This document shows, piece after piece, positions 33,986-45,350 of a DNA stretch of 64,000 nucleotides. The position numbers and the translations under genes were made by a program. The notes under the pieces are model-generated. The model was not told where the DNA came from. It saw only the letters and a list, made by a program, of their open reading frames with translations, and made no database searches. The DNA comes from RYN-230 sp963704995. Its GTDB lineage: Bacteria; Actinomycetota; Actinomycetes; Streptosporangiales; Streptosporangiaceae. The stretch's first letter is position 1; the number at the start of each line of letters is the position of its first letter. The stretch is taken from contig CAVPIM010000005.1 of assembly GCA_963704995.1 (NCBI GenBank), forward strand, positions 496,001 through 560,000. The letters run 5' to 3'.

Positions 33986-36441
33986 GTGCGGCCGGTGCTG
34001 AGCCTCGTGGTGCACGAGTTCCGGACCCGGTGGCGGGCCTGGGCCGTGCTGGTCCTGCTGGTCGCGGTCGCGGGCGGCGCGGTCCTGGCCGCCGCCGCGG
34101 GGGCGCGGCGGACCAGCAGCGCCTACCCGCGCTACCTGCGCGCCTCGCACGCGTCCGACCTGCTTGTCTCGGTGGCCGGCACCGGGCTGCCTGGCTACTA
34201 CTCCGCGCTCGCCAGGCAGCCCGGGATCGCCCTGGTCGCGCCGGCCGTCGGGCTGAACGTCCAGCCGGTGACGCACGCCGGACGGCTGGATCTGGCGACG
34301 GCCACGGCAGCACCGGCAGACGGCCGGCTCGGCCGCACGCTGGACGTGCCGAAGGTGCTGGCCGGGCGGCTGCCTGGGCCGGGCCGCCCGGGCGAGATCG
34401 CGGTGGACCAGATTGCCGCGGCCCGCCTGCACCTGCATGTCGGCAGCACGCTGCCCATGATGGCGCTGCCCAACGGCGGCCTGCCCGGGTCAGGTGACTC
34501 CGGCGGGAAGCCGGCCGCGTTGCGCAAGCTCACCGAGCGAGTGGTCGGGATCGTCATCACCCGGGCCTCAGTGGACCCGGTCACCGACACCGACAAGGTC
34601 CCGTTCATCCTGGCCAGCGCCGCGCTATGGCACCGGATCGGCCCGGGCTACCTGGCCTTTGACGGGGCATACGTGAAACTGCGGCCGGGTGCCACCGCGG
34701 GCGACGTGACCCGCGAGGCACAGGCACTGGCCCGCCGGTTCCCCAAGACCGGGGGACAGGCCTACGTGGCTGACGAGAGCACGCAGGTCGCGGCCATCGA
34801 GCAGTCCATCCGCCCGGAGGCGGTAGCGCTCGCGATCTTCGCCGTGGTGCTCGCCTGCACCGCGCTGCTGATCGTCGGCCAGGCCGCGACCCGGCTGCTG
34901 CTCCAGGCCGGATCGGACAACCCAGTCCTGGCCGCGCTGGGGATGACCCGCCGGCAGCTCACCGTGGCCGGGCTGATCGAGGTCGCGGTAGCCGGGGCCG
35001 CCGGGGCGATCCTGGCGGCCGGGGTGGCGATCGCGGCATCGCCGCTGATGCCGATCGGGGCCGCGCGGCTGGCCGAGCCAGCTCCAGGGATCAGCGCCGA
35101 CTGGCTGGTGCTGCCCGTCGGCGCCACCGCCATCGTCGTGCTGCTGCTGGCTCGGGCCGCCTGGCCGGCCTGGCGGCTCGGCTCCAGCCGGGGCGTCCGC
35201 GAGCCTGCTGCGGCGGCGACCGGGCGGCGGGCGTGGGGCGGATGGCTGGCCGGGCTCGGCCTGCCGGTAACCGTGACCGCAGGGGTGCGCCTCGCACTGG
35301 AGCCGGGCCAGGGCCGTACGGCAGTTCCGGTTCGGAGCGCGCTGGCGGGCACCACGCTGTCGGTGCTCGCGGTCACCGCGGCCTTCACCTTCGGCGCGAG
35401 CCTGCTGAACCTGGTGCATACCCCACGGCTCTACGGGCAGGCCTGGGACGCCGCGATCGACCTTCAGTTCCAGGTCATCTCCCCGGCCCAGGCGCAGCAG
35501 CGGTTCGGTACCAACCCAGGTGTCACCGGCTGGACCTACGGCGATCACGGGATCATCGGCGTCAACGGGCAGCTGATCCCGGCGATCGGGCTGGCTCCGG
35601 GCCGCGGCCCGCTGATTTCCCCCACCCTGCTGGCCGGCCGCGCGCCGCGCACCAGTCACGAGATCGTGCTCGGCACATCCACCCTGCGCCGCCTCGGGCT
35701 GCGGGTCGGGCAGCAGGTCACGGTGACCGTCAGCGGGCAGCGGATGCCGGACCGCATCGTGGGCAGCGCGGTATTCCCGAACTTCGGCCAGGGCAGCTTC
35801 ACGCCGACCGATCTCGGCGAGGGCGCGGAGACCACCGCGGCGGTGCTCCGGCCGCAGGCGGTGCCCACGGGCGGGCTGGCTGGCTACGAGTTCGTGCTGC
35901 TGCGCTTCGCCCGGGGCCCGGGCCGGGCAGCGGCCGTCACCCGGTTCCGCCGCTCGATGACTCATTTCTGCTCGGAGATTCAGCAATCGACCTGCGTGGA
36001 GCTCAGCCAGCGGCCGAACGGGGTGACCAACTACGCGCGCATCGACGGCACCCCCGAGGTGCTCGCCGCGCTGCTCGCCGTCCTCGGCGTGGCCGTGTTC
36101 GGCCAGCTGGCCGTGGTATCCAGCCGGCGCAGGCGGCGCGACTTCGCCATCTTCAAGGCGCTGGGCCTGCTCCGCCGGCAGGTCAGCGAGGTCACCGCCT
36201 GGCAGGTGAGCACGCTGGCCGCGCTCGCCCTGCTGGCGGCCTGCCGCTGGGGGTGGCGGCGGGCCGGTGGAGCTGGCAGCTGTTCGGCAACGGCCTCGGC
36301 ATCCCGGCCGATGCCACGGTGCCCGTTCCGCTGGTGCTGCTGATGGTGCCGGCGGTGATTCTCATCGCGAACGCGGTGGCGTGGTGGCCCGGCCGGTCCG
36401 CCGCCCGGGTCAGCCCGGCGCAGGTGCTGCGCACCGAGTAA
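33986..36441 (+). CDS. MacB/FtsX-like ABC permease 2, frameshift near C-terminus
   Basis: About 817 residues from a GTG at 33986 (VRPVLSLVVHEFRTRWRAWA). FtsX core: ALAIFAVVLACTALLIVGQA, NPVLAALGMTRRQLTVAGLI, SPLMPIGAARLAEPAPGISA. Second module: GVRLALEPGQGRTAVPVRSA, FGASLLNLVHTPRLYGQAWD, GYEFVLLRFARGPG, RRRRRDFAIFKALGLLRRQV. Near 36240 the frame changes and ends LPLGVAAGRWSWQLFGNGLG to SAARVSPAQVLRTE. First gene of a plus-strand run with an ATPase (16-base gap) and a small membrane protein, so probably their permease. Confidence 0.8.
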
Positions 36442-36457
36442 GAAAGGGGCGGCGCCG

Positions 36458-37084
36458 ATGAACGTGCTCGAAGCACAGGGAATCTGCAAATCGTTCGGCC
36501 GGCATCAGGTGCTGGCCGGGGTGGACCTGGCCATCACGGCCGGTGAGGTGGCCGCCGTGGTCGGCGAGAACGGGAGCGGTAAGTCCACCCTGCTCCGCAT
36601 CCTGGCCGGCGACCTCCGGCCGGACGCCGGCCGCGTGCGGGTGTCGGGCCGGGCTGGGCTACTGCCCGCAGGCCGCGGTCCTGGACGACGCGCTGAGCGT
36701 GGACCAGCACATCCGCTACTTCCAGGCCGCATACCGGATCCACGCCGGGGACCGGGCCGAGGCGCTGATCAGCCCGGCTGGGCTACGCCGAGGTTCCGCC
36801 ACCAGGCCGCCGGCACCCTGTCCGGGGGGACCAGGCAGAAGCTCAGCCTGACCCTGGCCCTCCTGCACAATCCCGCGCTGCTCCTGCTCGACGAGCCGTA
36901 CCAGGGCTTCGACTGGGAGACGTACCAGGCGTTCTGGGCTCTGGCCGGGGAGCTGCGCACGGCGGGCACCGCCATCCTGGTCATCACCCACCTGGTGTTC
37001 GAGCAGCAGCGACTCGACCGGGTCTGGCATCTGGCCGGGGGCCGGATCCACGACGAGGAGAGCAGCCATGCGCCAGCAGCTTGA
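36458..37084 (+). CDS. ABC transporter ATPase, three frameshifts in the middle
   Basis: From the ATG at 36458: MNVLEAQGICKSFGRHQVLA, Walker A GENGSGKST. After VSGR (about 36650) the coding frame shifts to LGYCPQAAVLDDALSVDQHI and RYFQAAYRIHAGDRAEALIS, then again near 36775 (RLGYAEV) and near 36795 back to RHQAAGTLSGGTRQKLSLTL. Walker B LLLLDEP and switch His in LVITHLVFEQQRLDRVW follow. About 210 residues. Whole in content but unreadable as written. Couples with permease 2 upstream and the membrane gene that overlaps it by 17 bases. Confidence 0.75.
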   Translation: MNVLEAQGICKSFGRHQVLAGVDLAITAGEVAAVVGENGSGKSTLLRILAGDLRPDAGRVRVSGRAGLLPAGRGPGRRAERGPAHPLLPGRIPDPRRGPGRGADQPGWATPRFRHQAAGTLSGGTRQKLSLTLALLHNPALLLLDEPYQGFDWETYQAFWALAGELRTAGTAILVITHLVFEQQRLDRVWHLAGGRIHDEESSHAPAA

Positions 37085-37859
37085 GATCGCCATCCGGCAC
37101 AGCCTGGTCGCGCAGGCCCGTAACCGGCTCGCCTGGATCCTGCTCGTCGCGTTCGTCCCCGGCTGGTACCTGCTGATCGGCTCGATGATCCGGCACACCA
37201 GGGCGCCGCGTTCATGCTCCGCGCCACCGGGACCATCGCTGGTGGTGGACGGCCACGATCTGACCCTGATCACCGCTGGGCTGAGCGCCATCACGATCAT
37301 CACGGGCTTCGTGGTGTTCGCCGCCACCCGCCGGGCGCTGCCGTTCGACCGGCGCCTGGTGCTGTCCGGGTACCGGCCGGCCGCGCTTATCACGGCCAAG
37401 ACCGCCGCGGCGCTCACCGTCGCGGCGGCTGTCGGCGGTTACGCGGCCCTGGTGCATGCTGGCGTTCTGGCGGCCGTGCCGCGCTCTGGGGCGTCGCGGT
37501 CGGCGTTCATCCTGGCCGCGGCGAGCTATGCCGCGCTCGGCCTGCTCATCGGGGTGCTGGTCCGCGGGGACCTGGAAGGCTTCTTCCTCATCATCATGAC
37601 CGCCATGCTGGACACTTTCCTGGAAAACCCGGTGGACAACCCGCTGGCCAACAAGCCGATCCTGGAGTTCTTCCCGTCCTACGGGCCGACCCAGTTCGCC
37701 GCCGCGGGCGCCTTCCACCATCAGGTGCTCCCCGGGATGGCCGCGGTGTCGCTGGCCTGGACGGCCGCCTTCGCCCTGCTCGGCCTGGCCGTGCTCCGGC
37801 TGAGGATGCCGCACCGGCGGCTGCCGGTCACTCGGCGCGCAGGACCGGCGCTGGGCTGA
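37068..37859 (+). CDS. ABC-2-like membrane protein
   Basis: 263 residues as read: MRQQLEIAIRHSLVAQARNR, then about six hydrophobic segments (AWILLVAFVPGWYLLIGSMI, LTLITAGLSAITIITGFVVF, GLLIGVLVRGDLEGFFLIIM, AAVSLAWTAAFALLGLAVLR). Between 37200 and 37240 another frame reads GAAFMLRATGTIA, which fits better than the as-read stretch, so a pair of compensating indels is likely. The central NPVDNPLANKPILEFFPSYG is a periplasmic-looking loop. Acts presumably with the ATPase just upstream. Its 3' end overlaps the convergent permease 3 by 32 bases. Confidence 0.6.
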   Translation: MRQQLEIAIRHSLVAQARNRLAWILLVAFVPGWYLLIGSMIRHTRAPRSCSAPPGPSLVVDGHDLTLITAGLSAITIITGFVVFAATRRALPFDRRLVLSGYRPAALITAKTAAALTVAAAVGGYAALVHAGVLAAVPRSGASRSAFILAAASYAALGLLIGVLVRGDLEGFFLIIMTAMLDTFLENPVDNPLANKPILEFFPSYGPTQFAAAGAFHHQVLPGMAAVSLAWTAAFALLGLAVLRLRMPHRRLPVTRRAGPALG

Positions 37860-40276
37860 TCCGGGCGGCGGCCCATCCCGGCCCGGCCGCGATGAGCAAA
37901 GCCAGCAGCCAGGTCACCGGGATGGCCAGCAGCACCAGCCGGACGGGGATGACCGCAGTGCCGGAGACTCCCAGCGAGCTGGCGAACAGCACCCAGGACA
38001 GTCGGCCAGCCAGCAGGCCGAGGGGCAGCCCGGCCAGCAGGGCCGCCGCGGTGAGCGCGACGCCTCCCAGCAGACCACGCCGAGCAGCAGCTGCGGGCGG
38101 AGCAGGCCGAGGGCTTGCAGGATGGCCAGCTCCCGGCGCCGACGCCGGACACTGGTCACCAGCACCTGGGCGAACGTGCCCGACCGCGAGCAGGGCCAGC
38201 AACACGCCGAGGACCAGCGGGGTGTCCCGCACGCGCCGCGTAGTCACGGATGTCCGCGGGCCGCTGGTCGCTGACCAGCAGGCAGATCCCGGGCTGGCAG
38301 CCCGCCCGGTTGACGGCGGCGGCCAGCGCGCGGCCGCCGCCGCGGGCAGGCTGGTGCCCGGGCGGTAGCGGAGGAGGACGAAGTTGTAGCAGGTGCGCAT
38401 TCCTGGCGCAGATCGGCGGGTCCGGCACGGAAAGCACCCGCGCGGCGACGGCCGCGCCGGTGCCAAGGTCGGTCGGCGGCGGCGGTTGCCTGGCTGAACA
38501 GCGGGAACGTGGCCATCCCGGTAATGCGCAGCCATCTGGTTGCTCCGTTGACATTGACGTGACCATCTGCCCGACATGCCAGCCCGTATCGCGCAGTGTC
38601 CGTTCGCCGAGCACCATCTGACCCGGGCCCGGTGGTGGATGCCCGGCCAGCATGGTGAGGAAGCCCGGCCGTGCAGCGGGTCGACGCCGACGCCGGGACG
38701 GCCTGGCGGCCGATGCCCAGCTGCCCGTAGTCGCCTGCTGCATAGCCGCGCACTCCGGGCTGGGCCAGCAACTGGCTGATCCGTGCCCGGGCACGCCAGC
38801 GAACTGCAGGTCAAGCTCCTGGTCCCAGTTCTGCCCGTACTGGTGCGGGGTACTGACCAGGGTGACCAGGCTAGTGCCGAAGACCAGCGCGGCCAGCACC
38901 GCGGCCAGGGCCACCGTGGCGGCGGCCAGCGCGCTGCGCACGGGGACGGCGCGCGGCCTGGCCTGGCCCGAACGCCATCCGGACGCCGATGCCGCCCGTC
39001 ACGGAGCCGGCCAGGTCAGCGCGGGGCCAGCCGTGAGCCGCGGGGCCGGGCGGCGCTGCCGCCCCGCGCAGGCCGGCCCGGCGCACCGGGCGGCGCCGCC
39101 AGGCCACCGGGAACAGTGCCGCCAGCGGCGCGATGACGTGACGACCAGTCCAGCGCCGAGCGTCGCGAAGTTCACCTCGCGCCGGGGCGGGGTCGGCGCC
39201 GGGCCGCCCGATGGGCATCAGCGGCGAGGCCGCGATGGCGATGCCGACCGCGACGAGAGCGCCGCCGCAGGTCACCGGGCCGCCCGGGCCAGGGACAGGG
39301 CAGTCAGCGTGGCCCGGGTCATGCCGAGGGCGCGCAGGGTGGGGAACTCCGCCGCATCCAGGATGAGCTGGCGGCCGATGAGCGGGCACAAGTACCACCA
39401 GCGCGAGCAGGATCCGGCCAGTGTGGCGAAGCGGCCAGGGCGATCGCCTCCGGGCGGATGGCCTGCTCCGTCGCGGCGGCTGCGGGGCCAGGTTCGCGAA
39501 GCTGAGCCCTCCAGCGGCCGGGTAGCGCCTGGCCAGTACTGCGGGCCGCCGCACGGAAGGAGGCCAGGTCGCGCCCGGCCGCAGCCGCACGTCGGCGGCG
39601 TCCCCGGGACCGAACCGGCGGCCCGCGCCACTGCGCCAGAAACCGGGGTCAGCAGGACCCGCGGCGCCGCCGGCCAGCCCGGGAGCGGGCACCATCTGGT
39701 CGTCGAAGGCGACCACCGCGGATACCCGGAAGGCCAGCGGGCGGCACGGGCCGGGGCGCCGGTGGACCCGGTGCAGGCGGGCAGGTTCTCGCGGTGCTCG
39801 GCACGCCGAGAAGGTGCAGCGTGCTGCCGGGCCGCAGGCGCTGCCGCGCCGCCAGTTGCTGGTCGACCATGACCGCCGCCGGGTCGCCTGCGGCCGGACG
39901 CTGGCCACCAGGATCCGCACCCGGTCGGTGGTCAGGCCGACGTCCCGTCCGGGCTCGCGATCGCCTCCAGCCGCCGGCTGGATCGCCGCCCGGCACCGGG
40001 AGGCGAGGTCATAGACGACCCGGTCGAGATCGACGCAACCTGAGGCAGTCGGCCAGCGCCGGTAGAAGCCGCCCAGGCCGCGCAGTTCGGGATGACCTGC
40101 ACGTTCGCCGCGTCGCTCCAGCGCAGCAGCCGGGGTAGGCGGTGTCGGTGCGGCGCGCACCCGCCGCCGCGGTCAGCGCCACGCCGCCGATGAGCCCGGT
40201 CAGCAGCGCCAGCCCGATCATGGACCGCCAACGCTGGCGCAGCCAGCGCGCGGAACAACGAGCGCGACGGATCCAT
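37828..40276 (-). pseudogene. MacB/FtsX-like ABC permease 3, heavily frameshifted
   Basis: Homology to the four neighbouring permeases can be followed from MDPSRSLFRA (ATG at 40276) through RQRWRSMIGLALLTGLIGGV, GARRTDTAYP, LAFRVSAVVAFDDQMVPAPG, IAIAASPLMPIG, GGIGVRMAFGPGQA, GYAAGDYGQLGIG and CYNFVLLRYRPGTSLPAAA to SVRRRRRELAILQALGLLRP and AAARISPAPVLRAE. However, the frame changes at least a dozen times in 2.4 kb. This is far more than in any neighbour, so the gene is either truly decayed or lies in a badly determined stretch. Its start is 11 bases after the permease 4 stop. Confidence 0.7.
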
Positions 40277-40286
40277 GCGCACCCCG

Positions 40287-42725
40287 CTACTCGGCCCGGA
40301 GCGCGACGGCGGGCCTGACCCGGGCCGCAGCGCGGCCGGGCCAGGCGGCGATCAGCACGGACAGGGCCACGGTGGCCGGGACGGCCAGCAGCACCAGCGG
40401 GACCGGGATGGTCGCGCCCGGCGCGACCCCGGCGGCGTCCGCGAACACCACCCAGGCCCACCGCCCGGCCAGCAGCCCGAGCGGCACCCCGATCGCCACG
40501 GCGGTCACAGCCACGGCCGCGGCCTGCCACGCGATCACCGCGAGGACCTGCGCGCGCGCCAGGCCGAGGGCCTTGAGCACGGCGAGGTCCCGGCGGCGCC
40601 GCCGGACGCTGGTCAGCAGGACGTGGCTGAGCGTGCCCACCGCGAGAACGGCGAGCACCAGGCCCAGCAGCAGCGGCGTGTCCCGCACGCTGCTGTAGTG
40701 CCGGATCTCGCCGGGCCGCTGGTCCGTGGTCACCGCGCACGCTTCCGGCGGGCACAGCCTGGCGATCGTCGCGTTCAGCCGGGCCGTGGCCGCTCCCGCG
40801 CTGGTCCCGGCCCGGAACCGGGCGAGCATGAAGTTGTAGCAGGTGTTCCCGGCCGGGCAGCCCGACTTGGGCGCGGGCACGGACAGGACCGGTGCGCGGA
40901 CGACCGCCCCGCTGCCCAGGTCGGTCGCGATGACGGTGCCCTGGCCGAAGCCGGCCAGCACGGCCACGCCGACCACGTGCATCAGCCGCGGGCGGCCGTT
41001 GATCACCACTCGTACCCGCTGTCCCAGGCGGCCGTGGATATCGCGCAGGGTCTGCTGGCCGAGCGCGATCTCGCCCGGGGCGGCCGGGGCCCGGCCCGCC
41101 AGCAGCGTGAGATATCCCCGGCCGCGGACCTGGTCGATGCCGATGGCCGGGCACAACCTGGCCGGCCACGTTCAGCTGGCCGTAGTTTCCGGCGGCATAG
41201 CCGGCCAGCCCTGGCTGGGCGGCCATGAGCCGGGCCGCGAAGGCGGGCCGGATTCCGCCGAACCCGAGATCGAGTTCCTGCTGCCAGTTCTGCCCGTACA
41301 TGCGCGGCGTGGTGATCAGGTGGAGGAAGCTCGCCCCGAAGACCGCGGCGGTGATCACGGCCGCCACCGCGACGATCATGCCGGACAGGGCGCTGCGGAC
41401 CGGGACGGCCGTCCGCCCGCGGCCCGGGTCCAGGGCCATCCGCACGCCGATCCCGGCGGTCACCGGCAGCGCCCGCGCCAGCCGTTGCGTCCGGGCCTTC
41501 TCCGGCGGCCGGGTGTCCTGGTCTCCCGGGGCGGGCTGGCCAGCGACCCGCCAGGCCGCCGGGGCCAGCAGGAGCAGCGGGAGCAGCGCGATGAGGCACG
41601 CCCCCGCGCCCAGCACGGCCACGTTGACGTCGACCCCCGGGGCAGGCTCGGCCAGCCGGGCCGGGCCGATGGGCATCAGCGGCGACGCGGCCACCGCGCC
41701 CGCGACGGCCAGGATGCTCCCGGCCACGCTGACACAGGCCAGCCGGGCCAGCGAGATGGCCATCCGGCCGGGCCGGGTGGTCCCCAGGGCCCGCAGCACC
41801 GGGAAGTCGGCCGAGTCCAGCACCAGCTGCCGGGCCAGCAGCTGGCCGAGCACCGCCAGCGCGATGAGCGCGATCAGCGCCGCGAACGCGGCCAGCGCGA
41901 CGACCTGCGGCCGGATGGCCTGCTGCGCCGCGGCCGTCCTGGCCGTCAGGTCCACGACGTACAGGCCCTGGGTGCCCGGATAGCGCCGGGCCAGGGCGGT
42001 CGCGGCCCGGACAAACGGCGGCCTCGCCGCGCCCGGCCGCAGCCGCACGGCGGCCTGGTTGCCGAAGCTGGCCGCGCGGGCCGCGGTGGTCCGGGTGAAC
42101 GCCGGGCTCAGCAGGGCGGCCGGCTGAGCGTCGGCCTGGTTGACCGGGACGATCTGGTGATCAAAGACGGCGATGGCCGTCACCCGGAAACTCATCGGGA
42201 CGGCGCGCTGCGGCTCGGCGCTGCCGGTGGCGCTGTGCGGGACCACCAGCAGGCGCAGGATGCCGCCCGGGCGCAGGTGCTCCCGCGCCGCCAGCTGCGA
42301 GTCGATCATCGGCGGCCCGGGGATCAGCCCGGGAGAACGCTGCGCCGGCCAGGATCTTGACCCGGTCCATGGTGACGCCCATGGACCCGTCAGGACTCGA
42401 CCAGGCGCGCAGCGGCCGGCGCCTGGCCCTGGCGCGGCGGCAGGACCGCGTCGTAGTAGCTGGCCAGCGACATCGCCGCGACCTGCGGCAGGGCGCGCAG
42501 CTGATGGTAGAAGGCGGCCGGGCTGTGCTGGTCGGACACCAGGTCCAGCTGGCTGGCCGCGCGCCCAGCGCAGCAGCCGGGGGTAGGCGGTCGCGGTGCG
42601 CTCCGCCCCGGCTGCCGCGGCCAGCACCACCCCGCCCGTGACACCGAGCAGCAGCGCGAGCCGAGCATCGGCCGCCAGCGGCGGCGCAGTTCAGCCCGCA
42701 GGATGAGCCGGAGCGCGTCCATCAT
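40287..42725 (-). CDS. MacB/FtsX-like ABC permease 4, several frameshifts
   Basis: From the ATG at 42725 (MMDALRLILRAELRRRWRPM; ATGA overlap with permease 5). Frame changes occur near 42660, 42560, 42390, 42330 and 41150. Intact blocks: PMSFRVTAIAVFDHQIVPVN, LIALAVLGQLLARQLVLDSA, FPVLRALGTTRPGRMAISLA, SPLMPIGPARLAEPAPGVDV, IGVRMALDPGRGRTAVPVRS, FGASFLHLITTPRMYGQNWQ, GYAAGNYGQLNVAG, ATDLGSGAVVRAP, SVRRRRRDLAVLKALGLARA and AAARVRPAVALRAE. Very close in layout to permeases 3 and 5. Confidence 0.72.
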
Positions 42726-45184
42726 TCGCTCCGCAGCACGGTCGCGGCGGGGATCCGGGCCGCGGTCCAGCCGGGCCCGACAGCGATCAGGTTGGCCAGC
42801 AGCACAGTGGCCGGGACAGCCAGCGCCACCAGCGTCACCGGCACGCTGGCCCGGGCCGCCACCCCCGCCGAACTGGCGAACACCGCCCAGGCCCAGCGTC
42901 CGGCCAGCAGGCCCAGCGGCACGCCGGCCAGCAACGACGCCGCGGCCAGCGCGGTCGCCTGCCAGCACACCACGCGCAGCAGCTGGGACCGGACCAGGCC
43001 CAGGGACTTGAGCAGGGCCAGGTCACGGTTACGGCGGCGGACGCCGGCCAGCAGGGCATGGCTGAGCGTGCCGACGGCCAGCGCGCCGAGGAGCGCACCG
43101 AGGACGAGCGGGGTGTCGCGGACGCCGGCGTAGTGCTCGATGTCGCTGGGCCGCTGGTCGGTGGTGATCAGGCAGAGGCCCCTCGGGCAGCCGGCCCGGG
43201 TAATCGCCGCTTCCAGGCGGCCTGCGGCGGCCGGCAGGTCGGTGCCCGGCTTGTAGCGGACCAGGAAGAAGTTGTAACAGGTCGAAGGCCTGGTGCAGAC
43301 GGGCGGGTTGGGCTGGGACAGCACCGAGGCGGCGACCGCGGCCCCGGTCCCCAGGTCTGTGGCGCTGCCGCCGCCCACGCTGAACGCCGCGAATACCGCC
43401 GAGCCAACGATCCGCATCATGGATGTTCTGCCGTTCGCGCTGACCCGGACCCGCTGCCCGATGTGCAGGCCGAGCAGGCGCAGGGTGCGCGGGCCGAGGG
43501 TGATCTGCCGGGGCCCGGCCGGGGCCCGGCCGGTGAGCAGGGTCAGGAACCCGCGGCCGTGCAGCTGGTCGATCCCGATCGCGGGTACCGCCGTGCCGCG
43601 CCCCCGCCGGGGGCAGCCACGCTGACCTGCCCATAGTTGCCCCCCGCGTACTGGTCCAGGCCGCTGATCCCCGCCAGCACCCGGCCGCCGATGCTGGCGG
43701 GCACGGACCCGACCTGCAGATCCAGCTGCTGAGCCCAGTTCTGCCCGTACGAGTGCGGCGTGCCGACCAGCCCGAGGAAGCTCGCGCCGAACACGACCGC
43801 CGCCACGACCGCCGCCACCGCCAGCGTCGTCCCGGCCAGCGCGCTGCGCACCGGCACGGCGGTACGCCCGTGGCCGGGCTCGAAGGCCATCCGCACTCCC
43901 AGGCTGACCGGCACCGAGCCGGCCAGCCCCAGCGCCGGGACCAGCCGGGAGGGCGAGGCGGGCGCTCCGGGCCCATCCAGCCCGGGCGCGGCCGGGACCC
44001 GGGTGGCGGCCCGCACCGCGGCCGGGTATCAGCACCAGGAGCGGCGCGGCGGCGATGACCACGAACCCGGGGCCCAGAATCGGCAGGCTGACGTCGATTC
44101 CCGGGCTGGGCTCGGCGAACCGGGCCGCCCCGATGGGCATCAGCGGGGACGCGGCCGCGGCCACCACGACGGCGGCCACAGCGCCAGCCACGGTGACCAG
44201 GGCCACCCTGGCCAGGGACAGCACCGCGAGACGGGACCGGCTCATGCCCAGGGCCCGCAGGATCGGGAATTCCGCCGCGTCGAGGACGAGCTGGCGGTTC
44301 AGCAGCTGCCCGACGACAGCCAGCGCGATCAGGCCGGCCAGCGCGGCGAAGATGGCCAGGGCCACCGCTTCCGGCTGAATGGCCCGCTGGGCGGCTGTGT
44401 ACTCGGTCGCCAGGTGGACGACCTGGACCGCCCCCACCCGGTACCGCGCGGCCAGGGCGGTGGCCTGGCTGGTGAACGCGGCCGCGGCGGCGCCGGGCCG
44501 CAGGACCACGTAACTGCCGCCACCGGCCGGGTTGAAGGACTGGGCCAGGCGGGACCGGGAGAACGCCGGGCTCAGCAGCACCCGGGGCTCGGCCAGCTCA
44601 TGGGTGGCTGGCACGATCTCGTCGTCGGTCACCACGATGGCCGACACCCGGAAAGCCAGCCGGACCGCGCGCCCCATGTCGGGGCCACCGTGGCGCTGCG
44701 GGTACCCGATCAGGTGCAACGTCCCGCCCGGCCGCAGATGCGCCCGGCTGGCCAGCACCTGGCTGATCATGACCGCATGCGGGTCGGCCGGGTCGAAGCT
44801 GCGGCCGGCCAGGACCTTGACCCGGTTTATGGCCGTCCCCTCGCCACCAGTGAGGCTCGCCTCGGCCACCAGGCCCGAGTAGGGGGACGCACCGGGCCCG
44901 GGCAAGGACATCTGCAGGAACGCCACCGTGTCGGCCGCAGCCACCTGCGGAAGGCCGGCGACGGCCCGGAAATAACCGTGGAACCCGGACTGCGCGGGGG
45001 TGACCAGCAGGTCAGCGGCATGGCTGCGGCTCAGGAAGCGCGGGTAGGCGGTGTCGGTGCGCCGCGCCCCCGCGGCGGCCACCAGCACCACCCCGCTGAC
45101 CAGGCCGATCAGCAGGGCCATGGCCAGCATGGTCCGCCACCGCCGTCGCAGGTCGGCACGCACGATGAGCCAGGCCCCTCCCAT
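42722..45184 (-). CDS. MacB/FtsX-like ABC permease 5, two compensating frameshifts
   Basis: 820 residues from the ATG at 45184 (MGGAWLIVRADLRRRWRTML). Frame changes near 44020 and 43600 cancel; the correct middle frame reads GVRMAFEPGHGRTAVPVRSA, FGASFLGLVGTPHSYGQNWA and YAGGNYGQVSVAAPG. Outside it: GARRTDTAYPRFLSRSHAAD, INRVKVLAGRSFDPADPHAV, FPILRALGMSRSRLAVLSLA, SPLMPIGAARFAEPSPGIDV, PAIGIDQLHGRGFLTLLTGR, CYNFFLVRYKPGTDLPAAAG. First gene of the minus-strand run 5-4-3. No ATPase gene lies directly beside it, so it must borrow one from 29127 or 36458. Confidence 0.8.
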   Translation of the reverse strand: MGGAWLIVRADLRRRWRTMLAMALLIGLVSGVVLVAAAGARRTDTAYPRFLSRSHAADLLVTPAQSGFHGYFRAVAGLPQVAAADTVAFLQMSLPGPGASPYSGLVAEASLTGGEGTAINRVKVLAGRSFDPADPHAVMISQVLASRAHLRPGGTLHLIGYPQRHGGPDMGRAVRLAFRVSAIVVTDDEIVPATHELAEPRVLLSPAFSRSRLAQSFNPAGGGSYVVLRPGAAAAAFTSQATALAARYRVGAVQVVHLATEYTAAQRAIQPEAVALAIFAALAGLIALAVVGQLLNRQLVLDAAEFPILRALGMSRSRLAVLSLARVALVTVAGAVAAVVVAAAASPLMPIGAARFAEPSPGIDVSLPILGPGFVVIAAAPLLVLIPGRGAGRHPGPGRARAGWARSARLALPAGPGAGAGRLGAGQPGSADGLRARPRAYRRAGAQRAGRDDAGGGGGRGGGRVRRELPRAGRHAALVRAELGSAAGSAGRVRARQHRRPGAGGDQRPGPVRGGQLWAGQRGCPRRGRGTAVPAIGIDQLHGRGFLTLLTGRAPAGPRQITLGPRTLRLLGLHIGQRVRVSANGRTSMMRIVGSAVFAAFSVGGGSATDLGTGAAVAASVLSQPNPPVCTRPSTCYNFFLVRYKPGTDLPAAAGRLEAAITRAGCPRGLCLITTDQRPSDIEHYAGVRDTPLVLGALLGALAVGTLSHALLAGVRRRNRDLALLKSLGLVRSQLLRVVCWQATALAAASLLAGVPLGLLAGRWAWAVFASSAGVAARASVPVTLVALAVPATVLLANLIAVGPGWTAARIPAATVLRSE

Positions 45185-45350
45185 GGGGATGATTCAGCTA
45201 CAGTCCGCCCCGGACGGCAAGGGTGCTAGGCACACCCGGGCGGGCCAGCCAGCACGCCAGCCGGGGTCACGGGCAGCACGCCAGCCAGCGGGCCGGCAGA
45301 CGCCAGGCAGCACCCTAGCCCGCGGCCGCGCGAGGGAGGAGCCTGGGAGC

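Noticed and set aside
36650..36800. Programmed frameshifting in the ATPase gene
   Set aside because: Three changes in 150 bases and no slippery heptamer with a following structure; sequence error or decay is more likely.
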